Of a stretch of 64,000 bases of DNA, positions 14,071 to 23,823 are shown one piece after another. This DNA comes from CAYNRE01 sp964399535 (GTDB lineage: Bacteria > Planctomycetota > Planctomycetia > Pirellulales > CAYNRE01), in assembly GCA_964399535.1 (NCBI GenBank), contig CAYNRE010000032.1:372001-436000 (forward strand), written 5' to 3'. A model generated the notes under the pieces. The model saw only the letters and a list, made by a program, of their open reading frames with translations. It was not told the DNA's origin and did not search any database. Both the position numbers and the translations under genes were made by a program. Position 1 is the stretch's first letter. Each line of letters begins with the position of its first letter.

Positions 14071-16910
14071 CCGATCGCACACCGGGCGCATCGGACCGGA
14101 TTGGCGAGCTGGCCGACTCGTTCGTGGCACGGTTTCGAGCGGGGGAGCGGCCAAGCGTCGAGGAATACGTCCGTAAATACCCGGAGCTCGCCAGCCAGTT
14201 GCGCAGCTTGTTGCCGGCGCTGGCGCTGCTGGAGCTGCAAGGTACCGACGCTGACCAGCCGACCGGGCTCGGTGGTCAGCCGGGCCTGGGGCGGCGCATG
14301 CCGCGCGAGATTGGCGAGTTTCTGATCGTGGGCGAGATCGGCCGGGGCGGTATGGGGGTGGTTTACGAAGCAGTTCAGCAGTCGCTGGGCAGACACGTGG
14401 CCCTCAAAGTGCTGTCGTCGGGAAGCCTGCTGAACCCCAGGCAACTCGAGCGGTTTCGGCTCGAGGCACGTTCCGCGGCCCGGCTGCACCACGGCCACAT
14501 CGTGCCGGTGTTCGGCGTGGGAGAAGCCGATGGGTTGCATTTCTACGCGATGCAGTTCATTGCCGGCCAAAACCTGGACCAGGTTATCGACGAGCTACGG
14601 ACTCTCCGCTTGGGCCAGGGCGCGGAACCCGTCGCACCGCCTGGCAGCGAACCGGAGAGCGAGTCGTTCGCGGAAGGAACCACCCCCGGTACACCTGCCT
14701 GGCAACCCGCCGCGCAGCCCGGCGACGACGACCACGCCGTCGGGACAAACCCGCGGGCTTCTGGCGCAACCCCGGCCGTTTCCCCTCGGCAAGCCCGTCG
14801 CAACCCAACCGGTCAGTTCTCCTCGGGTTCGGGCGGCCGGCAATTCTACGAAAGCGTGGCTCGCGTCGGGCTGCAAGTGGCCGAGGCGCTGGCCTATGCC
14901 CATGGTGAAGGAATTCTGCACCGCGACATTAAGCCCTCGAACCTGATTCTCGACGCCAACGGCAACACCTGGATTACCGACTTTGGGCTGGTCAAGGCCG
15001 AAGACACTCAGTCGCTGACCGATACGGGCGAGTTTGTCGGCACGCTGCGTTATATGGCTCCCGAGCGGCTGGAGGGTTGGTCTGACCGCCGTAGCGATCT
15101 GTATAGCTTGGGGGCGACCCTCTACGAATTGCTGACTCTGCATACTTTTTTCGAGAACGCCAATCGCCTGCAACTGGTCGATCAGGTGCGGCACAAACTG
15201 CCCCCGGCCCCCACCAAGATCGATTCGGCCTGCCCCCGAGACCTGGAAACGATTGTGCTCAAGGCGATTGCCAAGGAGCCAGGCGCGCGCTACCTCTCGG
15301 CCGACGAAATGGCCGAAGACCTGCGCAGATTTCTGGCGGATCGGCCGATTCTGGCGCGGCGCAGCACGCCTCGCGAACGACTGGTGCGCTGGTGTCGCCG
15401 GAGCCCGCTCGTGGCCTCGCTGGCCATGGTGGCGACGATTGCCCTGCTCGCGGGGACGCTCATCAGCACCTGGCAGGCGGCGCGGGCTACTCGCGCCGCG
15501 CGGATAGCCGAAGCGGCCTTGCGGGAAGAGGCCCAACAGCGGGCCGAAGCGGTGCGACAGCGTGTACTGGCAGATGCCAACCAGCAGCGGGCCCTGCTCG
15601 AAGTTCGGAAGAGCCAGCAACTTGCACAGTTTCTCAAGGACATGCTGAATGCCGCCCTTCCGGCCGGGGCCGGCGAGCATGAGACGGCGCTGCTGCGGCA
15701 ACTGGTCGATCGCACCGCCCAGCGCATCAGCGTCGACCTGAAAGACCAACCGGAACTCGACGCCGACATGAGACGCACCTTGGGTTGGGTGTACCAGATT
15801 CTCGGCCGTCACGATCAGGCCGAGACCATGTTTCGCCAATCCCTGCAATTAGACCGACAACACTTCGGGGATCATCAACCCGTTGTTTTCACCTCGCTTG
15901 GATTCCTGGGTTTCTCGCTGGTCCAACAGGAAAAGCTGGCCGAAGCCGAGGCCGTTTTCCGCGAGGCCCTGGCTGCTTACCCTAATCTCCGGGAAGCCAC
16001 ACACCCCGAATTACATTTCTCAGTCAACGGCCTGGCCGGCGTGCTGCAGCTACAGGGGAAACTGGACGAGGCCGAGGCCATGTATCGCGAGGCGATTGCC
16101 ATGCGCGGCAACCGGCGCGGCGAGAAGAACCACATGGTTGCCAACAGCCTGTCGAATCTCGGCGGTGTCCTACGCGAACAAGGCCGCTTGCCAGAAGCGG
16201 AGATTTGCCTTGGCGAAGCGCTGGCCATTTACGACCAGTTCGAATCTCACGATCGAGCAGCGACCCTGCTCGAGTTGGGCATCGTCCACCAACAACAAGG
16301 GCGACTGGCCGAAGCCGAGGCGACCCTGCGAGGGGCGCTGGACATGCAACAGCGTGTGTTCCGCGAACCACACACCGAAACGGCGGAAACGCTGGCCAAC
16401 CTGGCGAGCGTGCTCTACCAGCAACAACGCGGCGGCGAATCGCAAGTGGCCTATGGCGAGGCGGTCGCCATGCGGCGCAAAGTGATCGACTTAATGCCTC
16501 GGAACCCCGCCTCGCTGGCCAAGCTCGCCTGGTTGCTGGCCGCGGTTCCGTTCGAAGCGCTTCGCGATCCGCCGACCGCGGTCGCCTTGGCCCGGCGAGC
16601 CGTTGAACTCGCCCCGGAATCACCGTCGGCGTGGCGGGCCCTCGGCGCGGCCTGCTACCGAAATGCAAGCTGGACGGAAGCAGTCGAGGCTCTCCAGCGG
16701 TCGGTCACCTGTCGGCACCAAGAGGATCCTTCCATTGGGTACCTGCTGGCTATGTCGCGCTGGCAACTTGGCCAACAAGACGAAGCCCGGGCCTGGTACG
16801 GCCGCAGCGCCGCTTGGTTGAAGACCATCCCGGCAACGGGCGAAGTAGGCGGGCTCGAGGCCGAAGCGAGCCAGTTGTTGGAAATTGCCGCTCCGGCCAA
16901 GACAAACTAA
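14067..16910 (+). CDS. Ser/Thr protein kinase with transmembrane segment and TPR domain
   Basis: 947 residues, starting inside the stop codon of the sigma-factor gene. Kinase domain about 85-435: glycine loop GEIGRGGMGVVY (89-100), ATP lysine in VALKVL (about K114), catalytic HRDIKPSN (285-292), DFG at 305-307, and APE near 331. Between the hinge and the alpha-E helix is an unusual insertion of roughly 80 residues (about 180-258), rich in Pro, Ala, Glu and Gly. A transmembrane helix (LVASLAMVATIALLAGTLIS) follows near 450, then a charged coiled coil (RAARIAEAALREEAQQRAEAV), then TPR-like repeats from about 570 to 900 (for example AEAEAVFREALAAYP and EAEAMYREAIAM). Likely a sensor kinase whose extracytoplasmic TPR region controls the partner sigma factor; the signal is unknown. 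Confidence 0.92.
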   Translation: MTDRTPGASDRIGELADSFVARFRAGERPSVEEYVRKYPELASQLRSLLPALALLELQGTDADQPTGLGGQPGLGRRMPREIGEFLIVGEIGRGGMGVVYEAVQQSLGRHVALKVLSSGSLLNPRQLERFRLEARSAARLHHGHIVPVFGVGEADGLHFYAMQFIAGQNLDQVIDELRTLRLGQGAEPVAPPGSEPESESFAEGTTPGTPAWQPAAQPGDDDHAVGTNPRASGATPAVSPRQARRNPTGQFSSGSGGRQFYESVARVGLQVAEALAYAHGEGILHRDIKPSNLILDANGNTWITDFGLVKAEDTQSLTDTGEFVGTLRYMAPERLEGWSDRRSDLYSLGATLYELLTLHTFFENANRLQLVDQVRHKLPPAPTKIDSACPRDLETIVLKAIAKEPGARYLSADEMAEDLRRFLADRPILARRSTPRERLVRWCRRSPLVASLAMVATIALLAGTLISTWQAARATRAARIAEAALREEAQQRAEAVRQRVLADANQQRALLEVRKSQQLAQFLKDMLNAALPAGAGEHETALLRQLVDRTAQRISVDLKDQPELDADMRRTLGWVYQILGRHDQAETMFRQSLQLDRQHFGDHQPVVFTSLGFLGFSLVQQEKLAEAEAVFREALAAYPNLREATHPELHFSVNGLAGVLQLQGKLDEAEAMYREAIAMRGNRRGEKNHMVANSLSNLGGVLREQGRLPEAEICLGEALAIYDQFESHDRAATLLELGIVHQQQGRLAEAEATLRGALDMQQRVFREPHTETAETLANLASVLYQQQRGGESQVAYGEAVAMRRKVIDLMPRNPASLAKLAWLLAAVPFEALRDPPTAVALARRAVELAPESPSAWRALGAACYRNASWTEAVEALQRSVTCRHQEDPSIGYLLAMSRWQLGQQDEARAWYGRSAAWLKTIPATGEVGGLEAEASQLLEIAAPAKTN

Positions 16911-16959
16911 GCCTGCGCGCGGAACGCACCCTCGCACGCGTTGATTGACGAGAAGCCAA

Positions 16960-17043
<84 letters not shown>

Positions 17044-17552
17044 TCGTCGTTCGGGCCGAGACCCGATTCTACCGGGGGCCCCGATTCTCCCAGGGGTATT
17101 GCCCCCCGGAAAAATCGAACCCCGCAAACTCGCTCCGCCCGGAACTGGCCCGGACGACCCGCGCTCGAAAACTCAGCAAAGGCCGCTACCGGTGCGTGTT
17201 GTTGGCCGCAAGTCGGTTGGCCGACGAGGGTTGCCGCCAAGCAACACAACTGCTCCAAGGCGTCTAAGCAATCTACGCCAGGAATCGGGGGGGTCAATCC
17301 CCTGGTTGACACTCCTCCCCCTGGTTGACACTCCACGGGGGCCGCGTCGGCTACCCAACCCGTCCGGCGACCCACCGGCCAAGACGATTCAGACCACCCC
17401 CAGGGTGATTCGACAGGTGGTTTGGTGCGCGGTCCAACCGTGCCGAGATTCGCAAATTGGACCGGCGCCGGCGCGACCACCTATAATCGCCGCCGGCCGA
17501 ACGCGCTACGGCCCTGGGGGTCTTGAAGCTCGACTCGCTCAAGGTGACTCGC
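17044..17552. other. Intergenic region with a duplicated 17-mer and a promoter
   Basis: About 500 bases with no convincing gene. CCCCTGGTTGACACTCC occurs at 17299-17315 and again at 17318-17334, a tandem pair with period 19. At the right end TTGGAC (17457-17462) and TATAAT (17482-17487), 19 bases apart, form a candidate promoter for the isomerase-like gene at 17553. The remainder (17044-17290) holds nothing I can name. Confidence 0.5.
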
Positions 17553-18458
17553 ATGAACCGTTGGGATCGTCGTCAGTTCTTGGTAGCAGGGGGTTTGGGA
17601 GCCGGTCTGGCTCACTTAGGCAGGAGCCGAGCGTGGGCCGACGACGCCCCGGCGGGCGACCCCGCGCTGCCAGGCAAGACACCCCATACCCGGTTCGCGG
17701 TGAACATCGAAATGTGGTTCACCAAGCTGCCCTTTCTGGAACGGATGCGGCAGTCGGCCGCGCTGGGTTTTCCGGCGGTCGAGTTCTGGGATTGGCGGCC
17801 CAAGAAGAAAGACCTGGCGGCCATCGCCGACCTGAGCGCCGAACTCAACCTGGAAATCGCCCAGTTCACAGCCTGGGGTTTCGTTCCGGGCATGAACGAC
17901 CCCAAGAACCTGGACCGCTTTCTGGCCGCCGTTGAAGAGGGCTGCCAGGTGGCCAAGCAATTGCGCGCGCGGAAGATGACCGTGGTCGGCGGAAACGACA
18001 TCAAAGGCGTGTCGCAGGCCGACATGCATGCTCAGATTATTGCCGCGCTGCGGCGCGCGGCCCCGATCGCCGAAGCCAACCAGGTCATGCTGATTCTCGA
18101 GCCGATGAACATCCGGGTCGATCACAAGGGCCATTGCCTGTACGGCAGCGAGGCTGCCGTGCGGATTTGCCGCGAGGTGAATTCTCCGCAAGTCAAGATC
18201 AATTGGGACCTGTATCACATGCAGATTTCCGAGGGAGACTTGTGCGGCCGGCTCAAGGAGGGCTTCGACCAGGTCGGCTATCTGCAACTGGCCGATCACC
18301 CGGGACGCCACGAGCCCGGTACCGGCGAGATCTATTACAACCGGGTGCTCAAGGCGGCCCAAGAGCTGGGTTATCACGACCTGGTGGGGCTCGAGTGCCG
18401 CCCCCTGGAAGACGAGCGCTCGGCGGCCCTGCGCGTGGCCGCGGCCGACGTTTGGTAA
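17553..18458 (+). CDS. Tat-exported hydroxypyruvate isomerase-like TIM-barrel protein
   Basis: 301 residues from the ATG at 17553, with AAGGTG six bases before it. A Tat signal begins the protein (DRRQFLVAGGLGAGLAHLG). The rest is an AP-endonuclease-2/xylose-isomerase-like barrel: RFAVNIEMWFTKLPFLERM, GFPAVEFWDW, LILEPMN with a catalytic-type Glu, KINWDLYHMQISEGDL, YLQLADHPGRHEPGTGEI and VGLECRPL with the second Glu. These match hydroxypyruvate isomerase (Hyi) and its many uncharacterised planctomycete relatives. Export makes a housekeeping glyoxylate-pathway role unlikely; a periplasmic sugar-acid isomerase or epimerase is the more likely job, and the substrate cannot be told. Confidence 0.88.
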   Translation: MNRWDRRQFLVAGGLGAGLAHLGRSRAWADDAPAGDPALPGKTPHTRFAVNIEMWFTKLPFLERMRQSAALGFPAVEFWDWRPKKKDLAAIADLSAELNLEIAQFTAWGFVPGMNDPKNLDRFLAAVEEGCQVAKQLRARKMTVVGGNDIKGVSQADMHAQIIAALRRAAPIAEANQVMLILEPMNIRVDHKGHCLYGSEAAVRICREVNSPQVKINWDLYHMQISEGDLCGRLKEGFDQVGYLQLADHPGRHEPGTGEIYYNRVLKAAQELGYHDLVGLECRPLEDERSAALRVAAADVW

Positions 18459-18534
18459 CCCTCGGCAACCGGCCCCGTTTCCCCCGGCCTATTGATCTTG
18501 ACCCTGCTTGCCGGGGCCGGGATAGTCTGCCGCC

Positions 18535-19695
18535 ATGGCCGTCGTGACCCGCTATTTACTCTGGGAAATCGTCAAGGTTTTCCTGCTGGCGCTGACGGTG
18601 CAGACCTGTATTTTCTCGCTCGGCGGCGGGGTGCGGCAGGCGCGGGAAGAGGGGCTGACCCCCCTGCAAATTGCCGAGATTATGCCGTTTCTCCTCCCCG
18701 AGATGCTCCGGCTCACCATTCCGGGCTCGCTGTTGTTCGCCGTCAGCGTGGTCTACGGGCGAATGTCGGGCTCGAACGAAATCGTGGCCCTCAAGTCGCT
18801 GGGCATCAGCCCGGTGCGGGTGATCTGGCCGGTGCTTTGGCTGGCGCTGGGGCTGAGTCTGCTCACGTATAGCCTGTTCGACGTTACGGCCGGCTGGGCC
18901 CGCCCCTCGCTGAAGCGCTACGTGGTGCGCTCGATCGGCGAAATCGCCTACAACCGCCTGCGCGCGCACCGCAGCTTCAGTTCGGCGCAGTTCTCGATCA
19001 TCGTCAAGCGGGTCGAGGGCAAGAAACTGCTGGCCCCGGCCATCAGCATCGTGCTTGGCAAGCAAAACCGCTCGGTCAACATTCAGGCGGAGGAAGCCGA
19101 ACTGCGCACCGACGTGCGCGAGGGGGCGCTGACGTTTATTTGCCGGCGGGGCACGATCGACGTGGAAGGCGAGGTACAGCTCAAGTTCGACGACAGCTTC
19201 GAGCAAGATGTGCCGCTCGATGGCTCGAGCGAAAGCGCCGGCGCCATGCCGCGCCCCTCGGAGCTGCCCATGGAAGAGCTGCCCGCTCGCATCGCCAACC
19301 AGCGGGAAGAGGTGCACGAGCGCGTCGATGAGTTGGCGGCCATCCAGGGCATTACCTCGCCCGAGGAATTGGCGCGTCGCCGCGACGACCTGAAGTATCA
19401 CCGCCAGTACCTGGCCCGGCTACTCACCGAGCCGCAGCGACGTCTGGCCAACAGCTTTAGTTGCCTGTGCTTCGTCATCGTGGGCGTGCCGGTGGCCATC
19501 TGGAGGCGCAACGCCGATTTCATGAGCAGCTTCTTCGTCTGTTTCGCCCCCATTCTTTCCTTGTATTACCCCCTGATGATGGTCGGCGAGAACTTGTGCA
19601 AAGACGGCACCTTGCCGGCCGTAACCGTTTGGGCAGGCAACGTACTTTTGGCGGCCATTGGGTCGTGGCTCCTGGAACGCGTCATCCGTTACTAG
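18535..19695 (+). CDS. LptF/LptG family permease (YjgP/YjgQ)
   Basis: 386 residues. Three hydrophobic segments at the N-terminus (YLLWEIVKVFLLALTVQTC; LTIPGSLLFAVSVVYGRM; VIWPVLWLALGLSLLTYSLF), a long periplasmic domain (about 130-300) and three more at the C-terminus (FSCLCFVIVGVPVAIW; SSFFVCFAPILSLYYPLMM; VWAGNVLLAAIGSWLLE). The PFLLPEMLRLTIPGSLLFA block and the RMSGSNEIVALKSLGIS loop are the family signature. The family forms the membrane part of the LPS exporter LptB2FG. A second permease and LptB are not adjacent, so which half of the pair this is remains open. Confidence 0.9.
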   Translation: MAVVTRYLLWEIVKVFLLALTVQTCIFSLGGGVRQAREEGLTPLQIAEIMPFLLPEMLRLTIPGSLLFAVSVVYGRMSGSNEIVALKSLGISPVRVIWPVLWLALGLSLLTYSLFDVTAGWARPSLKRYVVRSIGEIAYNRLRAHRSFSSAQFSIIVKRVEGKKLLAPAISIVLGKQNRSVNIQAEEAELRTDVREGALTFICRRGTIDVEGEVQLKFDDSFEQDVPLDGSSESAGAMPRPSELPMEELPARIANQREEVHERVDELAAIQGITSPEELARRRDDLKYHRQYLARLLTEPQRRLANSFSCLCFVIVGVPVAIWRRNADFMSSFFVCFAPILSLYYPLMMVGENLCKDGTLPAVTVWAGNVLLAAIGSWLLERVIRY

Positions 19696-19805
19696 CGCCA
19701 GCGCTAGGGTCTTGGCACAACACCGGGTGGCCGAGAGTCGGGCGGCCCGGCGCAAGCCGGCCCCACGCGGCCCGAGTTGGCCTATGAGCAAGGACGTTCA
19801 AACCC

Positions 19806-21461
19806 ATGCCGCAGCAATCCGGTGGAATCTCCGTGTCTGGCGAAACAACGCGTTCGCGGGCAGCCATCGACCCCCGTACCGCGGCGGGGCCGGCGCTCTG
19901 GCACGGCCGATTCCTGAAGCTGGCCGGCGGGCTGCTCTTGCTGCGGGTGGCTTACCTGGCCGTGGTTCCGCTCGACCTCGTGCCCGACGAAGCCTATTAC
20001 TGGGATTGGTCGCGCCAACTCGACTGGGGCTACTACAGCAAACCCCCACTGGTGGCCTGGATCATCGCGGGGGCGACCTGGCTCTTGGGCCATTCGGCCT
20101 TTGCCGTACGGCTCCCCGCCGCACTGCTGAGCGTGGTCGCCCTGGCGGCCGGCTATGCGCTGGCGTCGCGGATGTATGGGCCTCGGGTGGGCTTCTGGGG
20201 TGCCGTGGTCGCCAGTGCCTCGGCTGGTTCGGCGGCGCTCGGCATGCTCATGACGATCGACGCCCCCTTAGTGGCCTGCTGGTGCCTGGCGCTGCTAGGG
20301 TTTTGGCTAATGCTTCAGGGGGAACGCCCCTCCTGGAGCTCGATGGCCCTGACCGCCTCCGCGTTGGGCGGGGGGCTGTTGGCCAAACAAACCATGCTGG
20401 CCTTCTTTCCGCTGGCCGGATTGTTTCTGCTGCTGAGTCCCCAGGACCGGCGGCAACTGAAAACGCCGCGGCTTTGGGGCACCGCGGCCCTGGGGCTGGC
20501 CTGCCTGACGCCCGTCGTCTGGTGGAATGCACGGCACGGCTGGATCACGCTCGAGCACACGCGCGAACACTTTGGCTCCAGCCCCGTGGGGCTGGCTCGG
20601 CAACTGGCGCGGTTCGCCGAGTTTCTGGCCGGGCAGCTTGGCGTCGTGGCCCCGGTCACCTTTCCGCTGCTGATCCTGGTGCTGGGGCTGGCCCTGTTCG
20701 ACTTCCGGCGCCTGGCGCGGCGAGAGCGATTCCTGCTTTGCTTTAGCGCCGTGCCGTTGGCCGGGGTGCTCGTTCTGAGTCTGGTGCAGCGCGTGCAGCC
20801 CAACTGGCCGGCCCCCTTCTATTCAGCCGGGCTGGTGCTTCTGGCCGCTTGGGGCTGCGGAGCGATCAATTTAAGGCAGCGGCTCGATCGCCGGCGTGGC
20901 GCCTTTCGCACCGCTTGGATTGTCGGCGCCGTCACCGCGGGGCTGGTCTATCTGGCCCCGCTGGTCCTGAGTTGGGGAAGCCTGGCCGGTAGCTCGATCG
21001 ACCTGGCGGCGCGCTTGCGGGGTTGGAGCGACCTAGGGCAAGCGCTGGGCCAGGTAACCGCCCGAAGCACCGGACCGATGCTGCTGATCGCCGCCACCGG
21101 GCGCGGCCCGATCAGCGAGCTGGCGTTTTACACGCCGGGGCAGCCCAGGGTATTCGCCTGGCGTTTTGGCGAGGCGATTCTCTCGCAACACGATCTCTGG
21201 GATGGGCCTCACGACCACCTGGGGGCCGACGCCTGGATCATCACCCCCGCCGGAAGCCCACCGCCGCAGGCGCTCGCCGATTCGTTCGACCAGGTGCGCA
21301 GCGTGGGACCGCTCTCGGTCGCCGCCGGCCGCCGCAACGAGCAGCAACTCGAGGTCTGGCAGGCCCAGCGGCTCCATCGCTGGCCGCTCGCCCGATACGG
21401 AGTGCCTGGCCCTGCCGACCACCGCTGGGGTCGCCGACCCCACGGGCCAACCCTGCGATAG
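19806..21461 (+). CDS. Glycosyltransferase family 39 (ArnT/PMT-like) membrane protein
   Basis: 551 residues with AAGGAC nine bases upstream of the ATG. About ten hydrophobic segments follow the N-terminal 35 residues. The first periplasmic loop carries LVPDEAYYWDW, with the catalytic acidic pair of the lipid-sugar-dependent GT-C fold, and the region YYSKPPLVAWIIAG typical of ArnT-like transferases. A C-terminal soluble region (about 400-551) with GPISELAFYTPGQPRVFAW completes it. It moves a sugar from a polyprenyl carrier to a lipid or protein acceptor on the outer face of the inner membrane; the sugar cannot be told. It lies 110 bases after the LptF/G gene and upstream of PAP2 and epimerase genes, which suggests envelope glycan work. 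Confidence 0.9.
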   Translation: MPQQSGGISVSGETTRSRAAIDPRTAAGPALWHGRFLKLAGGLLLLRVAYLAVVPLDLVPDEAYYWDWSRQLDWGYYSKPPLVAWIIAGATWLLGHSAFAVRLPAALLSVVALAAGYALASRMYGPRVGFWGAVVASASAGSAALGMLMTIDAPLVACWCLALLGFWLMLQGERPSWSSMALTASALGGGLLAKQTMLAFFPLAGLFLLLSPQDRRQLKTPRLWGTAALGLACLTPVVWWNARHGWITLEHTREHFGSSPVGLARQLARFAEFLAGQLGVVAPVTFPLLILVLGLALFDFRRLARRERFLLCFSAVPLAGVLVLSLVQRVQPNWPAPFYSAGLVLLAAWGCGAINLRQRLDRRRGAFRTAWIVGAVTAGLVYLAPLVLSWGSLAGSSIDLAARLRGWSDLGQALGQVTARSTGPMLLIAATGRGPISELAFYTPGQPRVFAWRFGEAILSQHDLWDGPHDHLGADAWIITPAGSPPPQALADSFDQVRSVGPLSVAAGRRNEQQLEVWQAQRLHRWPLARYGVPGPADHRWGRRPHGPTLR

Positions 21462-21732
21462 CGCCCGCCGAGGGGGCAACGACGAGCAAGCTGTCGCTGC
21501 CAGCGGTGCTAGCGATGTTCCCAGATTACCTGGAAGACCAGGCCGCTGGCCTGTGGCCCGCGACAACCGCCCCGCTTGGCTGATCGTCAAGAATTGACAC
21601 GGACTGTCACTGCCCTGCGCCGATATATTGCAGCAGTTTGGTCACGCCGCAGTGAGAATAAGGGCCGCTCAGGCAGGCCCATCGCCAGTCGGGTGTGGTT
21701 GCGAATCTCAGGTCCGAGTCGAGTCTTCATCG

Positions 21733-22686
21733 ATGAACTCTCAGTGGGCCACCGATTCCTGCGCCGCCGTCCATCGGCCACCGACGTGGCCCGGGCAAAG
21801 CAGCCCCCGCGGGGCCGTGGATTCAGCGGCGGGAGCCGGCGGGCCGCGTTTACGAGTGGTGCAGGCCCCCGCTTCGGTTCCCTGGAAAGCTCAGCTTCAG
21901 GCTTGGCGCCAGGAAATGCGCCAGGGACCCCCAATGGTTTGGCCCTGCCTGGTGCTCCTGGTGGGAACCTGTTTTTTTCGTTGGACCAGCGCCGACCTGG
22001 AAATCTCGAGTTGGTTTTTCCGGGCCGGCTGCGGCGGCTTCAACGAACAGCTCATGCCGCCGTGGACCTTTCTTTATCATTACGGCGAGCTGCCGGCGCT
22101 GATCCTAGGAATCGGGGGGCTGCTGGTTGCCGCTCTGGGCTGGGTTCACGAGCGGCTTCGCCCGCTCCGCTACGGCGGCCTGTACCTGGGTCTGTTGGTG
22201 TTGCTCGGACCGGGCCTGGTCATCAACGTAGCCCTGAAGGATAGCTGGGGGCGTCCCCGACCGTTCGAGTCGCAGCCCTTCGAAGGCGACCACCCATTCC
22301 TGCAACTGGGTGAAATTGGAAACGAGATCACGAAAAATTCATCATTTCCCAGTGGTCACGCGGCCATGGGATTTGCGCTGATGGGTCCAGCTTTCGTACT
22401 AACGCGGCGCTACCCGCGCCAGGCCCGTTGGTTTTGGATACTGGGGCTCGCGGCCGGCCTGACGATTGGCACGGGCCGAGTTGTGCAAGGGCGGCACTTC
22501 GCCAGCGATGTTCTCTGGTCTGCCGGGCTCACCTACCTGACTGGGTTGGTGCAATTCTGGGTGATGTTTGTACTCTTTAAGCCGCCGCGCCGAGTCCGCG
22601 GTTACTACCTTCCCGAATCGGACGACGAGCGGCCGATGGCCGAGTTGACCAGCGCCCCGTCGGCACCGCAGCGTCAAGCCGCTTGA
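21733..22686 (+). CDS. PAP2-family membrane phosphatase
   Basis: 317 residues from the ATG at 21733; no strong ribosome site is seen and a start further in (MRQGPPMVW) cannot be excluded. The three PAP2 motifs are intact: KDSWGRPRP, SFPSGHAAMGF, and GRVVQGRHFASDVLW, giving the catalytic histidines and the phosphate-binding Lys/Arg. Six hydrophobic segments surround them. PAP2 enzymes remove phosphate from lipids such as undecaprenyl pyrophosphate or lipid A. Sits between a GT39 and an epimerase gene, so a carrier-lipid or lipid A role is likely. The N-terminal 60 residues are hydrophilic and low in conservation signal. Confidence 0.9.
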   Translation: MNSQWATDSCAAVHRPPTWPGQSSPRGAVDSAAGAGGPRLRVVQAPASVPWKAQLQAWRQEMRQGPPMVWPCLVLLVGTCFFRWTSADLEISSWFFRAGCGGFNEQLMPPWTFLYHYGELPALILGIGGLLVAALGWVHERLRPLRYGGLYLGLLVLLGPGLVINVALKDSWGRPRPFESQPFEGDHPFLQLGEIGNEITKNSSFPSGHAAMGFALMGPAFVLTRRYPRQARWFWILGLAAGLTIGTGRVVQGRHFASDVLWSAGLTYLTGLVQFWVMFVLFKPPRRVRGYYLPESDDERPMAELTSAPSAPQRQAA

Positions 22687-22809
22687 ACCCCAACCCCCCT
22701 GGACGAGATCCCCAACCCCGTGGCCCCTCAAACAGACTCGAACGAGCGGCACCAGGGCGCGCCGCGGCGCCCGGCCGCGGCATCTCGTCGACGGTAAGCG
22801 AACCCGCTC

Positions 22810-23823
22810 ATGCGAATCCTGGTCACCGGGGCAGCCGGTTTCATCGGATATCACCTGGTCGAGCGGTTGCTCACGCGCGGTGACCAGGTGTTCGGGCTGG
22901 ACAATCTGAACGAATACTACCGCGTGCAACTGAAGCGCGACCGGCTGGCCCTGCTCGAGCGGCATCCGGAGTTTCGCTTTTCTCAAATCGACCTGATCGA
23001 TCGCGCGGCACTGGAGCAGCTCTTCCGCGAGGTCAAGCCCCAGCGCGTGGTGAACCTGGCCGCCCAGGCAGGGGTGCGCTACTCGCTGGAGAACCCCCAG
23101 GCCTATGTCGACTCGAACGTGGTCGGTTTCGTAAATCTGCTCGAATGCTGCCGGAACCATCCGGTCGAGCACCTGGTCTACGCCTCGAGCAGTTCGGTCT
23201 ACGGCGCCAACACGCGGTTGCCCTTTCGGGTAATCGACAACGTCGATCACCCGGTCAGCTTGTACGCGGCCACGAAGAAAGCCAACGAGCTACTCGCGCA
23301 CACCTACAGCCATCTGTTCCGGATCCCCGCCACGGGCTTGCGGTTCTTTACCGTCTACGGCCCCTGGGGGCGGCCCGACATGGCCCTGTTCAAGTTCACC
23401 GAATCCATTCTCGCCGGCAAACCGATCGACGTGTACAACCACGGCCGGATGCAGCGCGATTTCACCTACATCGACGACATTATCGAGGGCGTCGTCCGAG
23501 TGCTCGACCAGCCGGCCGCGGTGAATCCCGACTGGAACGGCGACGCTCCGGACCCGTGCACCAGTTCGGCGCCCTACCGGCTGTACAACATCGGCAATCA
23601 TCAGCCGGTTGAACTGCTGGAGATGATCCGGATTCTGGAACAGGCGCTCGGCCGGAAAGCCGAGCTCAGGCTGCTGCCGATGGTGCCGGGCGACGTGCCG
23701 ATCACGTTCGCCAATGTGGAGCGGCTGGCCGCCGCCGTGGGCTTTCGGCCCGATACCCCGATTGAAACCGGGATTGCCCGATTCGTGGCCTGGTATCGCG
23801 ACTATTACCAGGTGCCGACCTAG
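22810..23823 (+). CDS. NAD-dependent epimerase, UDP-glucuronate 4-epimerase-like
   Basis: 337 residues. The Rossmann motif GAAGFIG is at 8-14 and NLAAQAGVRYSLENPQAY follows at about 78. The catalytic site has SSSSVYG and YAATK (Tyr and Lys of the YxxxK triad). RFFTVYGPWGRPDMALFKF and DFTYIDDIIEGVVRVLD are the diagnostic blocks of UDP-glucuronate 4-epimerases (LpsL/CapI type), which make UDP-galacturonate for capsule and LPS. The C-terminal RFVAWYRDYY also fits. It closes the envelope gene run from 18535. The stop is followed by GGTACC repeats in the convergent intergenic space. Confidence 0.92.
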   Translation: MRILVTGAAGFIGYHLVERLLTRGDQVFGLDNLNEYYRVQLKRDRLALLERHPEFRFSQIDLIDRAALEQLFREVKPQRVVNLAAQAGVRYSLENPQAYVDSNVVGFVNLLECCRNHPVEHLVYASSSSVYGANTRLPFRVIDNVDHPVSLYAATKKANELLAHTYSHLFRIPATGLRFFTVYGPWGRPDMALFKFTESILAGKPIDVYNHGRMQRDFTYIDDIIEGVVRVLDQPAAVNPDWNGDAPDPCTSSAPYRLYNIGNHQPVELLEMIRILEQALGRKAELRLLPMVPGDVPITFANVERLAAAVGFRPDTPIETGIARFVAWYRDYYQVPT

